Source of the DNA: Liolophura sinensis
Taxonomy: Eukaryota > Mollusca > Polyplacophora > Chitonida > Chitonidae
NCBI RefSeq assembly: GCF_032854445.1
Contig: NW_027018133.1
Span: 1 to 64,000, forward strand
Direction of reading: 5' to 3'
DNA length: 64,000 nt
Each line of letters starts with the position of its first letter. Positions within the stretch are counted from its first letter, which is position 1. Both the position numbers and the translations under genes were made by a program. Of the stretch, positions 43,659-53,700 are shown piece after piece. The notes under the pieces are model-generated. The model was not told the DNA's origin. It did not search any database and was given only the letters and a program-made list of their open reading frames with translations.

Positions 43659-44686
43659 GCCGATACCAACCCCAGCGATGACGATAGCTATCTTCTCCGC
43701 ATCGTGATTCTTTTGGTCTGGAAATAGGGGTTCTTTAGCCGCTATTCGGTGCGCAGCAACATGGTGAACGCGCGAGGTGGGTGGTGGGACGCTTTCTTGT
43801 GGCTTTACGATCCCGTGGTCAGGTGCGCGCTTGTGCAATGTGGGCGGGACTTCAGCGTTCACACCCTCATTGGCGCCTAGCTTCTGGTCCTCTGTCGCCA
43901 TGACGATTTTGTTGTTGTAGTTCGCCACATGGCCGATCTGCAGAAGCATGTGGCTGGGGGCCATATATAGACCTATGCCATACACAAAGTCTACAGCGCT
44001 CCCGGCATACTGTAGCACGTCCTGGTAGCGTTTGATAGCAGACAGAAGGTCGATCGGAGAGGAAATAGCGTCTTCAACATTCGCGGCAAACTGTTTTGGG
44101 CGTCGAAGGCTGTGCCCGTGCCTAGAATACGCGCCCTTGTTTGCGCTTGGGCGCCTAAAATAGCCCACACGTATGTCCGGATGGAATCGTTTAGGCGCTC
44201 TACGCCCGGCAGCGTGAATCCTTGGGATGTGCCGACAATGAACGACGCCCAAGCCTCCTCGGCGTCCTGCCCGATGTAGTCGACGTGGAGCGCTGTAGGC
44301 TTTCTAGGGAACGACATCCTGCTCGGATCGAAGGTCCCATCGCCATTGGGGCTGTAGTCCTTTCCCGTGATAAAGTAATATGCCACTCCGAGGCCGTGAT
44401 TAACCCCACTGCGCCTCCAGTCTGTGTGCGTATCTACGTGGAACTCCCTACAAATCCTCTCATAGGCCCTCTTGTCGTAGGGGTTGTCGAATGTCACCCA
44501 CGCTCTGTCTTGCGGCAGGGGGGCCTTTATCTCTTCCAAGATCCGCCTAACTTGGTAATAAACATAGAACGTGTACAGGGCCCTTATTCGTTGGTCGGGG
44601 GCGAGAAGATGGTCTTTTGCAGAGACGCCACAGCCCGTGGTTGCGCACCAGACCGCGAAGTTCACTTTTTTCTGCCAGAATTGCAT
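43632..44686 (-). pseudogene. Conserved Polinton protein with C-terminal anchor, unknown function
   Basis: ATG 44686. First frame 44686-43991 carries a well-defined globular domain (MQFWQKKVNFAVWCATTGC, ALYTFYVYYQVRRILEEI, NHGLGVAYYFITG, VERLNDSIRTYVWAILGAQ, ILGTGTAFDAQ), about 190 residues before it loses frame near 44095. The second frame (44252-43632, real from about 44090) continues FAANVEDAISSPIDLL, YAGSAVDFVYGIGLYMAP, a Pro-rich linker and one C-terminal membrane helix (IAIVIAGVGIGLLLLW). About 350 residues in all. I recall this protein, with the MQFW start, from many Polintons. A role in the virion is likely but unproved. Confidence 0.7.
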
Positions 44687-44698
44687 AGGATTGGTGTT

Positions 44699-44898
44699 TT
44701 AGGCCTGAACAATGGAATTGCTGGTTATCTTTGGCAGCCGGTACTTGACCAACACATCTGTGAATTGGACCGGAAAGGCCTTCTTTTCATTGATGTAGAT
44801 GTCACTGACGTGAGCTGCTCTGCGTGGGTTTGGATACTATGAAATGCCCCGGCCTTGAAAGTAGCCTCTCTATTGAATCTATAAACCTCACTGTTCAT
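44699..44898 (-). pseudogene. Very short Polinton gene, frameshifted
   Basis: ATG 44898 opens MNSEVYRFNREATFKAGAFH; near 44820 the frame changes, and DIYINEKKAFPVQFTDVL leads to a TAA at 44699-44701. About 65 codons. It ends 12 bp before the MQFW gene on the same strand and starts 17 bp from the divergent penton gene. Function unknown; identity as a gene rests on protein-like texture on both sides of the shift and a vague memory of a small protein here in other Polintons. Confidence 0.5.
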
Positions 44899-44915
44899 CG
44901 TGGCTATTCCGTAAG

Positions 44916-45576
44916 ATGTTCATCACATTGACTGACATTCTAAATGGGACACAGTACACGCTGCCTCATGCCCTTAACAACCTCGACGGCCGCCTTAAAA
45001 CTGCCCTTCGCGAGATAACATTCTACTCGAACTGGGTGAATATCCCCTCCGGAGCGGGCTTCTTGCTTGAGGGCAAACGTGTTGAAGTGCCGACGGGCTA
45101 CTACAATGTCTGTATGCTGGACAAGGGTATATTCCGCCTGCATGGGGTTTATCTGGAAATGAATGAAGGTACGGGCCGCCTAGTCCTTACCCTCCCTAGA
45201 AATGACATCATAAAGCTCCAAGAGCTTGCCCCCATCTTAGGGGTTCTCGAACGGGAGTATGCCTATAGGGGGGACTGTGGAAGGTGATAAGCCATCTAAC
45301 TTGGTCCCACAAAAAGAAGCCTTCGTGCATTTAGATTAACTGAGCACCTCAGAAAACGTGAGAATGAGCTCAGGTTTCAGTGGCGATTCCACACTACTTC
45401 AGGCCATCGCCGTGACTAGTGAAGGGATTAACTGTGGGAAGACGGTTTCATTTCCCAACCCACAGTACAAAGCCTTGCGCGCCGACTATATAACGCACTG
45501 GACCGTGGCGCTTTTAGACAAAGACGGCAAGTATATGAATGTAGGGTACCTCAGTGCTACCCTAGAAATACAATGA
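44916..45576 (+). pseudogene. mCP: Penton-like minor capsid protein
   Basis: ATG 44916. The 123-codon frame reads a beta-rich domain: MFITLTDILNGTQYTLP, LKTALREITFYSNWVNI, RVEVPTGYYNVCML. After its stop at 45287 a second frame is open in the texture of the same protein (through a TAA near 45336) and then 45358-45576, ending in WTVALLDKDGKYMNVGYLS and a final strand. The pattern of an aromatic-W-NI strand, a P-T-G-Y loop and a terminal D-x-D-G-K strand matches what I know of adintovirus/Polinton pentons (single jelly-roll). The stop overlaps the next ATG (atga). Confidence 0.6.
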
Positions 45577-46411
45577 GTATGGTGGACGCGGCCGGTCCCA
45601 GGTCTGCGTGCCTGTCTTTAAGCGACTTGGCAGATGTGTCGGAGTTCGAACTTCAAGGTCAGGAAGGTAAAATCTACCCCCTCCAGTTTCAAAGTGGCAA
45701 GTACAATCGCAAAAGGGGGGGGGGGGGGGGGCAAGCAGAACCTGCCACGTTTGCTTCCCTTGAAGATGTCTCATCCACTGCAGAGCAAGAGCGCAGGTCG
45801 CCGTCTGAGGTGAATGAAGAACAAAAACTCTCAAAATTCGCTTTGAAGACCGCTTTGTTCTTACCAGAGCTGGCGACCCCGATTGGTTGATAGATGTGTG
45901 AAGGTGACGCCGATGTCGGTCCAGACCACCGGGGCCGATGTGAAAAAAAGTTTTCAACTCCGGAAACTCTTTCGTGTCGTACGTACCAACCAGCTCCTGT
46001 CTTGTGGCTTTGGAAGGAGGAGATTACTTCACACTAACTGCGCCGCCGGGTGTAGAGACCGTGCGTCTTGACGCGCAATCCGAGTTTGAGGCCACACTAC
46101 GAATAAACCCTGGATCTATACTTATCTTAAACATCATACTTGGCACGGCCTCTCAGTGCCGTTCCTCCATAATTACCGAGTTGAAACTAAAGTGGCCTGC
46201 AAAGCACGATGGAAAGGAGCTCAGAGCTATGATCAAATTACCAGCCCAGGGCAACCCAGTCATCCAGAGCTCTCTCGAGGATATACGAGTCGTCACAGGG
46301 GTCATTTTTAATCTCAATGAAATCTATTTAGAGTCCGGTATATCACTTCGCCGCCTTCGTGTTAGTAATCCCGAGGACAATTTAGAGTTGACCGACGTTA
46401 TTGATTCGTAG
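45573..46411 (+). pseudogene. Polinton protein of unknown function, probable structural
   Basis: ATG 45573 overlaps the stop of the penton gene in an ATGA. First frame to 45890: SLSDLADVSEFELQGQ, KIYPLQFQSGKY, then a run of 17 G (45715-45731) giving poly-Gly, ATFASLEDV and LSKFALKTALFLP. The second frame, real from roughly 45890-45974 to 46411, gives PTSSCLVALEGGDYFTLTAP, LKLKWPAKHDGKELRAMIK, IQSSLEDIRVVTGV and SLRRLRVSNPEDNLELTDV. Beta-rich, about 270 residues. The G run is an obvious slippage spot and length may differ in the genome. Position after the penton suggests another virion protein; unproved. Confidence 0.65.
45715..45731 (+). repeat. G17 homopolymer inside a coding region
   Basis: Seventeen consecutive G. 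In frame it would encode glycines; prone to replication slippage and to sequencing error, so the frameshift of this gene may not be real. Confidence 0.95.
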
Positions 46412-46445
46412 GACGGACAATGTGGGACGACTGTACCCGACAATC

Positions 46446-47099
46446 ATGGATGAAGACCCCTTGCCGCCGGAGGGCGCGGCGCCGACGATCATGGATGACC
46501 ACCCCTTGGCCCCGACCGCGCCGCCGGAGAGCATGGTGCACGCCCATCGTCTGCAGTATATCAGCGAAATACAGAATCAGCTTGAATATGAGCGAGATCT
46601 CCGTCGAGCCTTGTACAAAAAGTACCGGCGCGGTGTCTTAGCCACCGAGGCCCTTGATTCAGCCATGCTCACGGCCGGTTTGGGACTAGGGGTTGCTGGC
46701 GTGGGGCTACTCACAACCATAATTGCAACCCCTGCTGTCTTGGCCCTGGAAGCTGCGGCCCTTGCTTGCGGTGTCTTAAATGTCGCCGGGAAATTTGTTA
46801 GCCGCCGGCTTCACGCAAAGGCCAAGAAACATAACAATCTACAGCTGTTGGCCGAGGCCAAACTTAACAGCATCCGTGCGCAGGTATCTACGGCATTTTC
46901 TGATGGTGTTATTTCAGACGTAGAGTTCAAGCAAATCGTTCAGGAGTTCAAAAACTACTTTGATCTGAAGCAGGAGATACGCGCCAAGTCTCGTAAGGCA
47001 TTCAACGCCGTAGAGATCGATGAATGCACAAAAAAACAGCTTATAGATCACGGCCGAAAACTAGCCCGGCAAGAACTGAAAAACGCCCTTTCCGAATGA
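46446..47099 (+). CDS. Two-TM Polinton protein, unknown function, intact
   Basis: Open from 46401 (TTG), but the first in-frame ATG is 46446, 34 bp after the previous stop, giving 217 codons. Acidic/Pro-rich N-terminus, then a charged helix (RLQYISEIQNQLEYERDLRR), a hairpin of two hydrophobic helices (LTAGLGLGVAGVGLLTTII and VLALEAAALACGVLNVAG), then a long basic helical domain (KAKKHNNLQLLAEAKLNSI, ISDVEFKQIVQEFKNYF). I recall a protein like this as the last gene in some Polintons; candidate virion membrane or scaffold protein. It is intact, unlike most neighbours. Confidence 0.72.
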   Translation: MDEDPLPPEGAAPTIMDDHPLAPTAPPESMVHAHRLQYISEIQNQLEYERDLRRALYKKYRRGVLATEALDSAMLTAGLGLGVAGVGLLTTIIATPAVLALEAAALACGVLNVAGKFVSRRLHAKAKKHNNLQLLAEAKLNSIRAQVSTAFSDGVISDVEFKQIVQEFKNYFDLKQEIRAKSRKAFNAVEIDECTKKQLIDHGRKLARQELKNALSE

Positions 47100-47187
47100 T
47101 GTTCTGGGGAGGTGCCAAGGGGGAACTTGTTTTGGAATCCGAGCAAACCCCTGCTATGTCTCGAGAACCCCGGGGGTAAAAAAATCT

Positions 47188-47262
47188 GCCCAGTGTGGGG
47201 CTCGAACCCATGGTCAAAAAAGCAAAAGGTCTGGTTTATAGCTCAACCTGTTACCAATTAAT
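47188..47262 (-). other. tRNA-like T-arm segment (doubtful tRNA)
   Basis: Minus strand contains gggttcgagcccc (about 47197-47209), a textbook T-arm/B-box, preceded about 50 bp upstream by an A-box-like attaattggtaac. A 7 bp acceptor stem and a normal anticodon arm do not fold convincingly, so this is a decayed or irregular tRNA-like element at best. Confidence 0.25.
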
Positions 47263-47267
47263 CACCA

Positions 47268-47316
47268 CCCTAACGGCGGGCTCCGGATTTTTTGCGCTAG
47301 CGACCCGCCGTTAGGG
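47268..47316. repeat. Strong hairpin after the last Polinton gene
   Basis: ccctaacggcggg (47268-47280) is perfectly complementary to cccgccgttaggg (47304-47316), 23 bp loop; imperfect pairing extends outward through aattaa. It could mark a transcript 3' end or a replication-related structure. Confidence 0.85.
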
Positions 47317-47439
47317 GGGTTAATTGACGCTGACACATCCCACCCATGGGCCATCTACAACACCCCTTGGTAAGGTCTCTCTGCCTCCGAAACTGTCGAA
47401 AGTTGCAGAGATTCCTTAGAAGTGCGTAGAGCCCGGCGT

Positions 47440-47550
47440 TATATGCAGGTAATGTATTCATATACTACATATACAGGAGACCAAATCCGGATTTGAGCTA
47501 GCAAACATCCCCTTATATACGCAGTATATGAATACACCCCTTACATACAG
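47440..47550. repeat. Imperfect inverted repeat in Polinton right flank
   Basis: gtattcatatactac (47454-47468) is inverted at 47521-47535 with one mismatch; weaker pairing extends to about 40 bp per arm. Confidence 0.75.
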
Positions 47551-48403
47551 CGCCATTCACACCTCTGTCAGACCCACGAAACATGGGCTAAATTGGAAGG
47601 ACTTTTCCGCATAAGCACAATATCTCCAATCCCCCCAAAAGTACTGGATCTTATCAAACAAGACACGCTGAAAAAGACTGCCACATTTGTTTTTCATGAA
47701 AACCCGTAGTTTAAGCCCTATCCTGGGGAGAAAAATCAGCTTAATCACCCAATTGTGCAGCCCATCCAGTTTACATATAGGTCATATGACTTATCTGTTA
47801 AATACCAACTAGGTCGCCTCATATCAATGTATGTATGTAGGCTAGACATGTAAATAAACGTGTACGCCTTGGCTAGGGGGGCGCCCAAGGGCGGGGGTGT
47901 TATTGGGGGGGGGGGGGGAGTTGGTTTGCACTGGCGCTTTTCCGGCCCAAAGGGCCGATGCGCGCCAAAACTTGGCGTCATTGAAAATGCTTTTAAGCTG
48001 GATAGTATATAAAGGAAGAGTATATTATTTAGGACAAGGAGAAGAAGTTTCAATACTAGTGCTATGGACATTGTAGCATTATAGCCGACGAATTTTGGGC
48101 TTCATGACTAAAAAAAAGAGGGGTCATTATTCACTATGATGACCGTTTCTTAATGTACAATCCATATTTACAGTACAAGATGGGCAGGTACATGGGTTAA
48201 AGAGAGATTTTGGGAAAGGTGGGCGTTAGAACACTCAAGATGTTATAACATATATGGAACACAGAATATAGTACAGGAAGAGTTGAACAGTATACATACA
48301 CAATACCTAGACAAAAAAAAAACAGCGTCAGCTCATATCAGTTCTGTTCGGGTAAAAAAACGACAACAACCACTTTAAAAGCAACAAATAGGCCGATCCA
48401 ACC
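47551..48403. other. Polinton right flank/junction, no gene recognised
   Basis: G+C- and G-run-rich up to about 47960 (including a 14-16 base G run near 47907), then AT-rich. Minus frames at 47557-47748 and 47745-48071 have no domain. A TATA-like gtatataaag lies near 48005. The element's right end should be somewhere here. Confidence 0.4.
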
Positions 48404-48414
48404 ATGTTAACATT

Positions 48415-50553
48415 AAAAAAAAAAAAAAAACAAAAAAAAAAACGGATTATTAAAAACGACGACATCTGCTAAGAAAATTGGCCAGGGCCTGGAAAGTCTT
48501 ATTTCGGTTGGCTTTAGGATTTAAAACAGATGCTAACGTAAAATGCCGAAGGCCAATGGAGCGTAAGTCCCGGTAAAGAACACGGCGAGCGTTAAAGTGC
48601 CGGGTACACGTAAATAAGAGATGAGCGATATCATCGTTAACTAGGCATATGTCACATAGCCCAGATGGGTGCAGATTCATTCTGAATAAATAGGTATTTG
48701 TAGGTACATGTCCAGAAATAAGGCGGAAAACTAGCGTTTCATCTCGTCGGGAACGTAATGATATTGGCGAATTTAACAAGACAGGACGATTATACTCGTG
48801 AAAAAACCTCCCCTTATTAGCTTCATCCCACTGCCGCTGCCAAATATCCACAAACTTAGGTGCGACATGACTCATGATTTCATTAATGTTTAAGGGCACG
48901 TGTATGGATATATCTAAAAAGGATAAAGCTCTCTTCGCCAGGGAGTCTGCCATTTCGTTCCCCACAATACCAACATGAGCTGGTACCCAGTCAAAACTCA
49001 CAGAGACGCCCTGGTAACGAAGAGTGGTGCATAAATGTAGTATTTCAAATACAAGTGATGAGGAATTATACCAGACATAATTTGACATGGCCTGCAAGGA
49101 AGATAAAGAATCGGTAAGTATAACAGCCCTGGAAGGTTTTAGGTCGAGGAGAAACTGAAGAGCACAGATGATAGCTGTAAGTTCTGCTGTAAATACTGAG
49201 ACAAAATTGGATAATCTAAAGGATTTGGAATATTTTAACTCTGGAACACAAAAAGCTGCACCAACTCTGTTGCTGTCTGGACACTTGGAGGCATCAGTGT
49301 ATACCTGCAAGTACTGGGATAAGTTTGTATGTATATATTCCGTAGCACATAGTAAGGAAACATTCGGATTATCAGATTTTTTTCTATCATCGTTCAGAGT
49401 AGTCGAAATATATGGAGGTTCTAGATTCCATGTGGGGAAATCAGGAACACGGGATGACTGCAAAGCAACATTATCACAATCTAAAGACGAAGATATGTTC
49501 GTTGATCTCAAACTAAATGGTAACCCAGCATAACTATTTAAGTCGTGCAAGTTGTCATAAAAGGAAGGTTCGAGCAAACGAGACGAAGCATTATTAACCG
49601 AACATTTGAGCCTGAAAAAGAACTTGAGGGTGCGCAGGCGTCGACGGATAGACAGTGGCCACTCGTTACAGAATACCTGTAGAACGTTAAGTGGTGTGGT
49701 GCGCATGCCTCCTGTACATATCCGCAGCGCTGCGCACTGAACAGAATCTAATTTTTCTTTAAGCGTAATGCAAGCAGAATCATAGGCTTCACAACAATAA
49801 TCAAGTTTGGTCCGGATGAGAGAGCGATATAGCAGTAGTAATGATTTTTTCTCAGCCCCCCAACATTTGCCCGATACACACCTCATTAAATTTAGAACTT
49901 TATCACATCTTGCTATCAAATAGTCAATATGTCTACCCCAAGTCAGCCTATTATCGAATATAACCCCGAGATACTTAAAAGAAGAGGAGATTTTGATGGT
50001 CGAGTTATTAAGGGTTAGACAAACTTTACCAGTATGGCGCCGTGTAAACACAACAGCTTCTGTTTTAACAGAAGAAAACTTAAACCCCCAGTCCCGGCTC
50101 CATTTCATTATATCATCTAGACCTTGCTGAATATGCTTGACACAAGAGGCAAGGGACCTAGAGCAAAACCACATGGATTTATCATCAGCGAAAAGCGTGC
50201 AATTTAATTTAGGGGATATGGCATTGGGTAAGTCATTTATAGCTACATTAAATAAAGTGGGAGATAAGACACTTCCCTGGGGAACCCCATTCTCCACCGG
50301 AACCATGCGAGAATAACTCTGTCCCACTCGAACTTTAATAAAACGTCCGGACAGGAAATCTTTTAAAAAACCCAACATTTTCCCACCAATGCCAATATTA
50401 CGCAGCTTAATTAACACCCCAGTCCTCCAAACCATATCGTACGCTTTTTCTATATCGAGAAACACGGCAAGTAGATAATCTTTATATTTAAAAGAGTGTC
50501 TGATGGAGGTTTCTAAATTAACCACATGGGAACCTGATAAAACAAACACTTAT
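48415..50553 (-). mobile_element. LINE family B insertion, 5'-truncated, with target duplication
   Basis: Flanked by a perfect 11 bp direct repeat atgttaacatt at 48404-48414 and 50554-50564. The insert holds the 3' part of a LINE ORF2 on the minus strand, then only a few bases after the stop, and a tail that on the minus strand is T-rich (11 T, one G, about 15 T). Truncated at the 5' end inside the RT domain. Clearly different in sequence from family A. Confidence 0.9.
48450..50549 (-). CDS. LINE B ORF2 fragment: reverse transcriptase + RNase H
   Basis: Uninterrupted 699-codon frame reaching the truncation point, so the N-terminal endonuclease and RT fingers are missing. It opens at a GTG only because the copy starts there. 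RT motif A AVFLDIEKAYD (catalytic Asp at about 32), motif B GVPQGSVLSPTLF (88-100), motif C LFADD (119-123). RNase H follows: VYTDASKC, VFTAELTAIICALQ, ILTDSLSSLQAM and GNEMADSLAKRAL supply the four acidic residues. The C-terminus has a CCHC-type motif (CDICLVNDDIAHLLFTC). Jockey/I-group with RNase H. Lack of any stop over 2.1 kb implies a recent insertion. Confidence 0.93.
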   Translation of the reverse strand: MFVLSGSHVVNLETSIRHSFKYKDYLLAVFLDIEKAYDMVWRTGVLIKLRNIGIGGKMLGFLKDFLSGRFIKVRVGQSYSRMVPVENGVPQGSVLSPTLFNVAINDLPNAISPKLNCTLFADDKSMWFCSRSLASCVKHIQQGLDDIMKWSRDWGFKFSSVKTEAVVFTRRHTGKVCLTLNNSTIKISSSFKYLGVIFDNRLTWGRHIDYLIARCDKVLNLMRCVSGKCWGAEKKSLLLLYRSLIRTKLDYCCEAYDSACITLKEKLDSVQCAALRICTGGMRTTPLNVLQVFCNEWPLSIRRRLRTLKFFFRLKCSVNNASSRLLEPSFYDNLHDLNSYAGLPFSLRSTNISSSLDCDNVALQSSRVPDFPTWNLEPPYISTTLNDDRKKSDNPNVSLLCATEYIHTNLSQYLQVYTDASKCPDSNRVGAAFCVPELKYSKSFRLSNFVSVFTAELTAIICALQFLLDLKPSRAVILTDSLSSLQAMSNYVWYNSSSLVFEILHLCTTLRYQGVSVSFDWVPAHVGIVGNEMADSLAKRALSFLDISIHVPLNINEIMSHVAPKFVDIWQRQWDEANKGRFFHEYNRPVLLNSPISLRSRRDETLVFRLISGHVPTNTYLFRMNLHPSGLCDICLVNDDIAHLLFTCTRHFNARRVLYRDLRSIGLRHFTLASVLNPKANRNKTFQALANFLSRCRRF

Positions 50554-50734
50554 ATGTTAACATTCAGCAAACTGATATAAACCTTTCTAAAATACCTATT
50601 ACTTTACCTGATTATTCTGCACTTTCATTATCCGACAACCACATGATGTGATAACAAATCCAAATCTAATAAAACCGTTGATTCTTCGCAGAAAGCAACG
50701 GGTGACAAAAAAAAATTTGAGAAAAATCATAAAA

Positions 50735-53700
50735 GGGATAAACCTAGTGGCCCCTTGGAACGTCTCTCTAAGGCCCTAGAAACCCTATCCAACCTTTTAA
50801 TAAGTTTGGATCGTTGGAGTGCGTTGATCCTTCAACATCATGTGCAGACGTGATGGATCTGCACCTGGGAGGTCTCCTAGTAGATCTCCCAAAAAGCGTC
50901 GTCCTCGGTCCAAATATAAATCCCCTATACGCCTCCCTCCACGATGTCTTCCTCAGACAAAATTATACGGTGGGATTGTCGAGGTCTTAAGGTAAATCTT
51001 ATTGAAATAACACAGCTAGTTCAAGCTTTAAATCCAAGTGCCCTGTGTCTTCAGGAAACTCACCTCTGACAAAGATAATATATCTCTTAAAAAGTGTACA
51101 ATTTATAGCATTCATTCTGGTGGGGAAGACCGAACTTGTGGCGGCGCCTCTATTTTCGTAAATAATAATAAATGGTTCAGATTCTGCTATCGATTTCATC
51201 ACGGATCCATCACTTCACCCGAATTTTTCTTGGAAGGTGCATGACGATCTTTATGGTAGTGACCATTTTCGTATTATCCTAGAGCATATCACTTCTAATT
51301 CTTTAGAACGTGTAGCCAGGTGGAACTACGAGAACGCAGATTGGGTGGCATTTGTGATGTTTTGTGAGGCTGACATCCCTCCAGAGAATCTCAATGCTGC
51401 CGTTGATCCTTTGTTAAAATTTAAATGAACTTATATCAACAGTAGCCGATAGAACCATACCAAAGACCTCGACAAATCCGAAGTCCAAAAGTAAACCCTG
51501 GTATGATAGTGACTGTCGCAAAGCCATCAAGAATCATGAAAAGGCCGAGCGCATATTTAATCATTGTCCTGATAATAATAACTTAAACCCGGTTCGTGTA
51601 TTTAGGGCTAAGGCTCGGCGATTACTTAAGTCCAAGAAGCGATCTTGTTGGCGAAATTTTGTTTCAGGCATTACTGTCAAAAACACCCATGGTCTGGAAC
51701 TTGGTTAAAAAAACTTAAGGGCAAAAACAATCAAGCCAAAGCTCAGCATTTAAGAATAGGAGGCACCTTATTAACATCTCCGTCTGATATATCAAATAAA
51801 CTACCTGAAACAATATCTCAGAAATCCTCTGCAGAGAATTACACTGCTGAGTTTCAGCATATTTAAAAACAAAGGGAGAAAATTGCCCTTTTCTCCTAAT
51901 AATTTGGAAGATTATAATCAACCGTTTTCGATTGAGGAGCTTAAAACTTCATTGGAAAACGCACATGATACTGCGGCCCAGATAATATATATTATAAGCT
52001 CCTGAACCATTTACCATCTGAGCCACTTGAGCCTCTCTTGGACTTTCTTAATGATATTTGGACGACTGGTAATTTCCCGTCATCATGGAGGGAGGCGTGT
52101 ACTTCCCCGGTCATTAAACCGGGTAAGGATCATACCGATCCAAACAATTACCGTCCTATAGCTCTTACCAGCTGCGTCTGTAAGACTATGGAACGGATGA
52201 TAAACGATAGACTTGTTTGGTTTCTTGAAGCCAATTAGCTTTTATCTAATATTCAATGTGGTTTACGTCAAGGTCGATCTACTTTAGATCACCTTGTTTG
52301 ATTTGAAACTTTTATTCGTAATGGTTTTATTAATAATGAACATGTGGTGTCCATATTTTTCGACCTTGAAAAAGCCTACGACACCACATGAAAATATGAT
52401 ATTTTGAAAGACCTACATATGGGATTAAAAGGTCGCTTATCTTTATTTATATCTCAATTTTTATTTGATTGTAATTTTAAATACGGATGGGGGCCCACTC
52501 TCTCTAACTCTTATAAAAAGGAGATGGGTGTACCCCAGAGCAGTATCCTTTCACCAACACGGTTTAGCATAAAAACTAACAGTTTGGCTAAAACATTGAC
52601 ATCTGGCACTGAGGGTTCATTATATGTAGATGATTTCCTTATATGCTACCGTACTAAAAATATGAATAACATCGAGCGGCAACTGCAGCTTTCTCTCAGT
52701 AAGATCGAGAAATGGGCAGTTGCCAGTGCTTTTAGACTTTCTACGTCTAAAACCATCGGTATGAATTTTTGTGACAAAAGGAAATTCCATCTAGATCCTA
52801 AACGTAATTTTTATGCTGAACAAATCAAAATTGTTGGTGAAAATAAATTTTTAGGGGTTATATTTGATAAGAAATTATCTTTTATACCTCATATTAAAAT
52901 GTTCGAAGCTAAATGTACAAAGGCTCTCGATATAATCAAGGTCGTGTCAAGCACCGATTGGGTCGCTGACCGATCTGTTTTACTTAATTTATATCGTTCT
53001 CCAGTGAGGTCTAAATTGGACTATTGATCCATCATTCACGGTTCCGCTAGGAAGTCGTATATTAAAATGTTGGATCCGCTCCATCACCAAGGTTTGAGGC
53101 TCAGCCTTGATGCTTGCAGAACCTCCCCAGTAAAGAGTATAAACGTAGAGGCTAACGCGCCTTCTTTACATCACATGCGTATTAAACTGAGCCTTCAGTT
53201 TGCTACTAAGATCGAACAAACCCTGCCTACGACTGTGTTTTTAATCCATTATATGTAGACAAATATAATAAATGTCCCAACAAGATCCCCTCGTTTCGTG
53301 TTCGTGTTTGAGACCATATTGTGGTAGCCGATATCAAGCCTGAGGACACAGCTCCGGTATCTTTTCCGCAGTCTCATCCATGGCTTCTTCCACGACCTAC
53401 ATTGATATTTGATTTACGTCGACATAATAAACTAGATACATACCCTTTGCTAATTTAGCAAAGTTTTGCGGGAATTAAGGCTAATTACCCAGATTATAAA
53501 TTTATATATACTGATTGGTCGAAGGATGGTGTCAGGGTTGCGGCAGCAGGTCACCTCCCTTCGTCTTCCACCTTCATCTTCTATCTTTTCTGCAGAGGCC
53601 AGGGCTATACTCCTGGCCTTATCATATGTTTCTTCTTGGTATGCCCAGAGGACTGTGTTATGCAGTGACTCGCTTCCTTGTCTTTTGGCAATTGAAAATA

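Larger units (their letters stand above)
33484..47960. mobile_element. Polinton/Maverick (adintovirus-like) element, decayed
   Basis: About 14.5 kb with the diagnostic Polinton set: protein-primed DNA polymerase B, retroviral-type integrase, FtsK/HerA-like packaging ATPase, double jelly-roll major capsid protein and a penton-like minor capsid protein, plus eight or so Polinton-specific proteins. Genes are packed with short gaps or overlaps and switch strand in blocks. Visibly G+C-richer than the LINE-rich flanks. The left edge begins agtagtataggg (Polinton ends normally start AG) inside an R1 copy. I could not find a matching inverted repeat on the right; the right limit is placed by composition only. 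No adenain-type protease recognised. Confidence 0.93.

Noticed and set aside
42585-43669. Minus frames of 85-190 codons opposite the 42364-43658 gene
   Set aside because: Low-complexity shadows in G+C-rich DNA; the plus strand has the conserved reading.
44687-44710. SINE tail (ggattggtgttttaggcc) inside the Polinton
   Set aside because: Only a ~14 base resemblance to the SINE end with no body; lies in a gene boundary and is probably chance.
47557-48071. Minus frames after the last Polinton gene as additional Polinton genes
   Set aside because: No recognisable domain; one encodes a Pro run from a G homopolymer. Kept as unassigned junction DNA.
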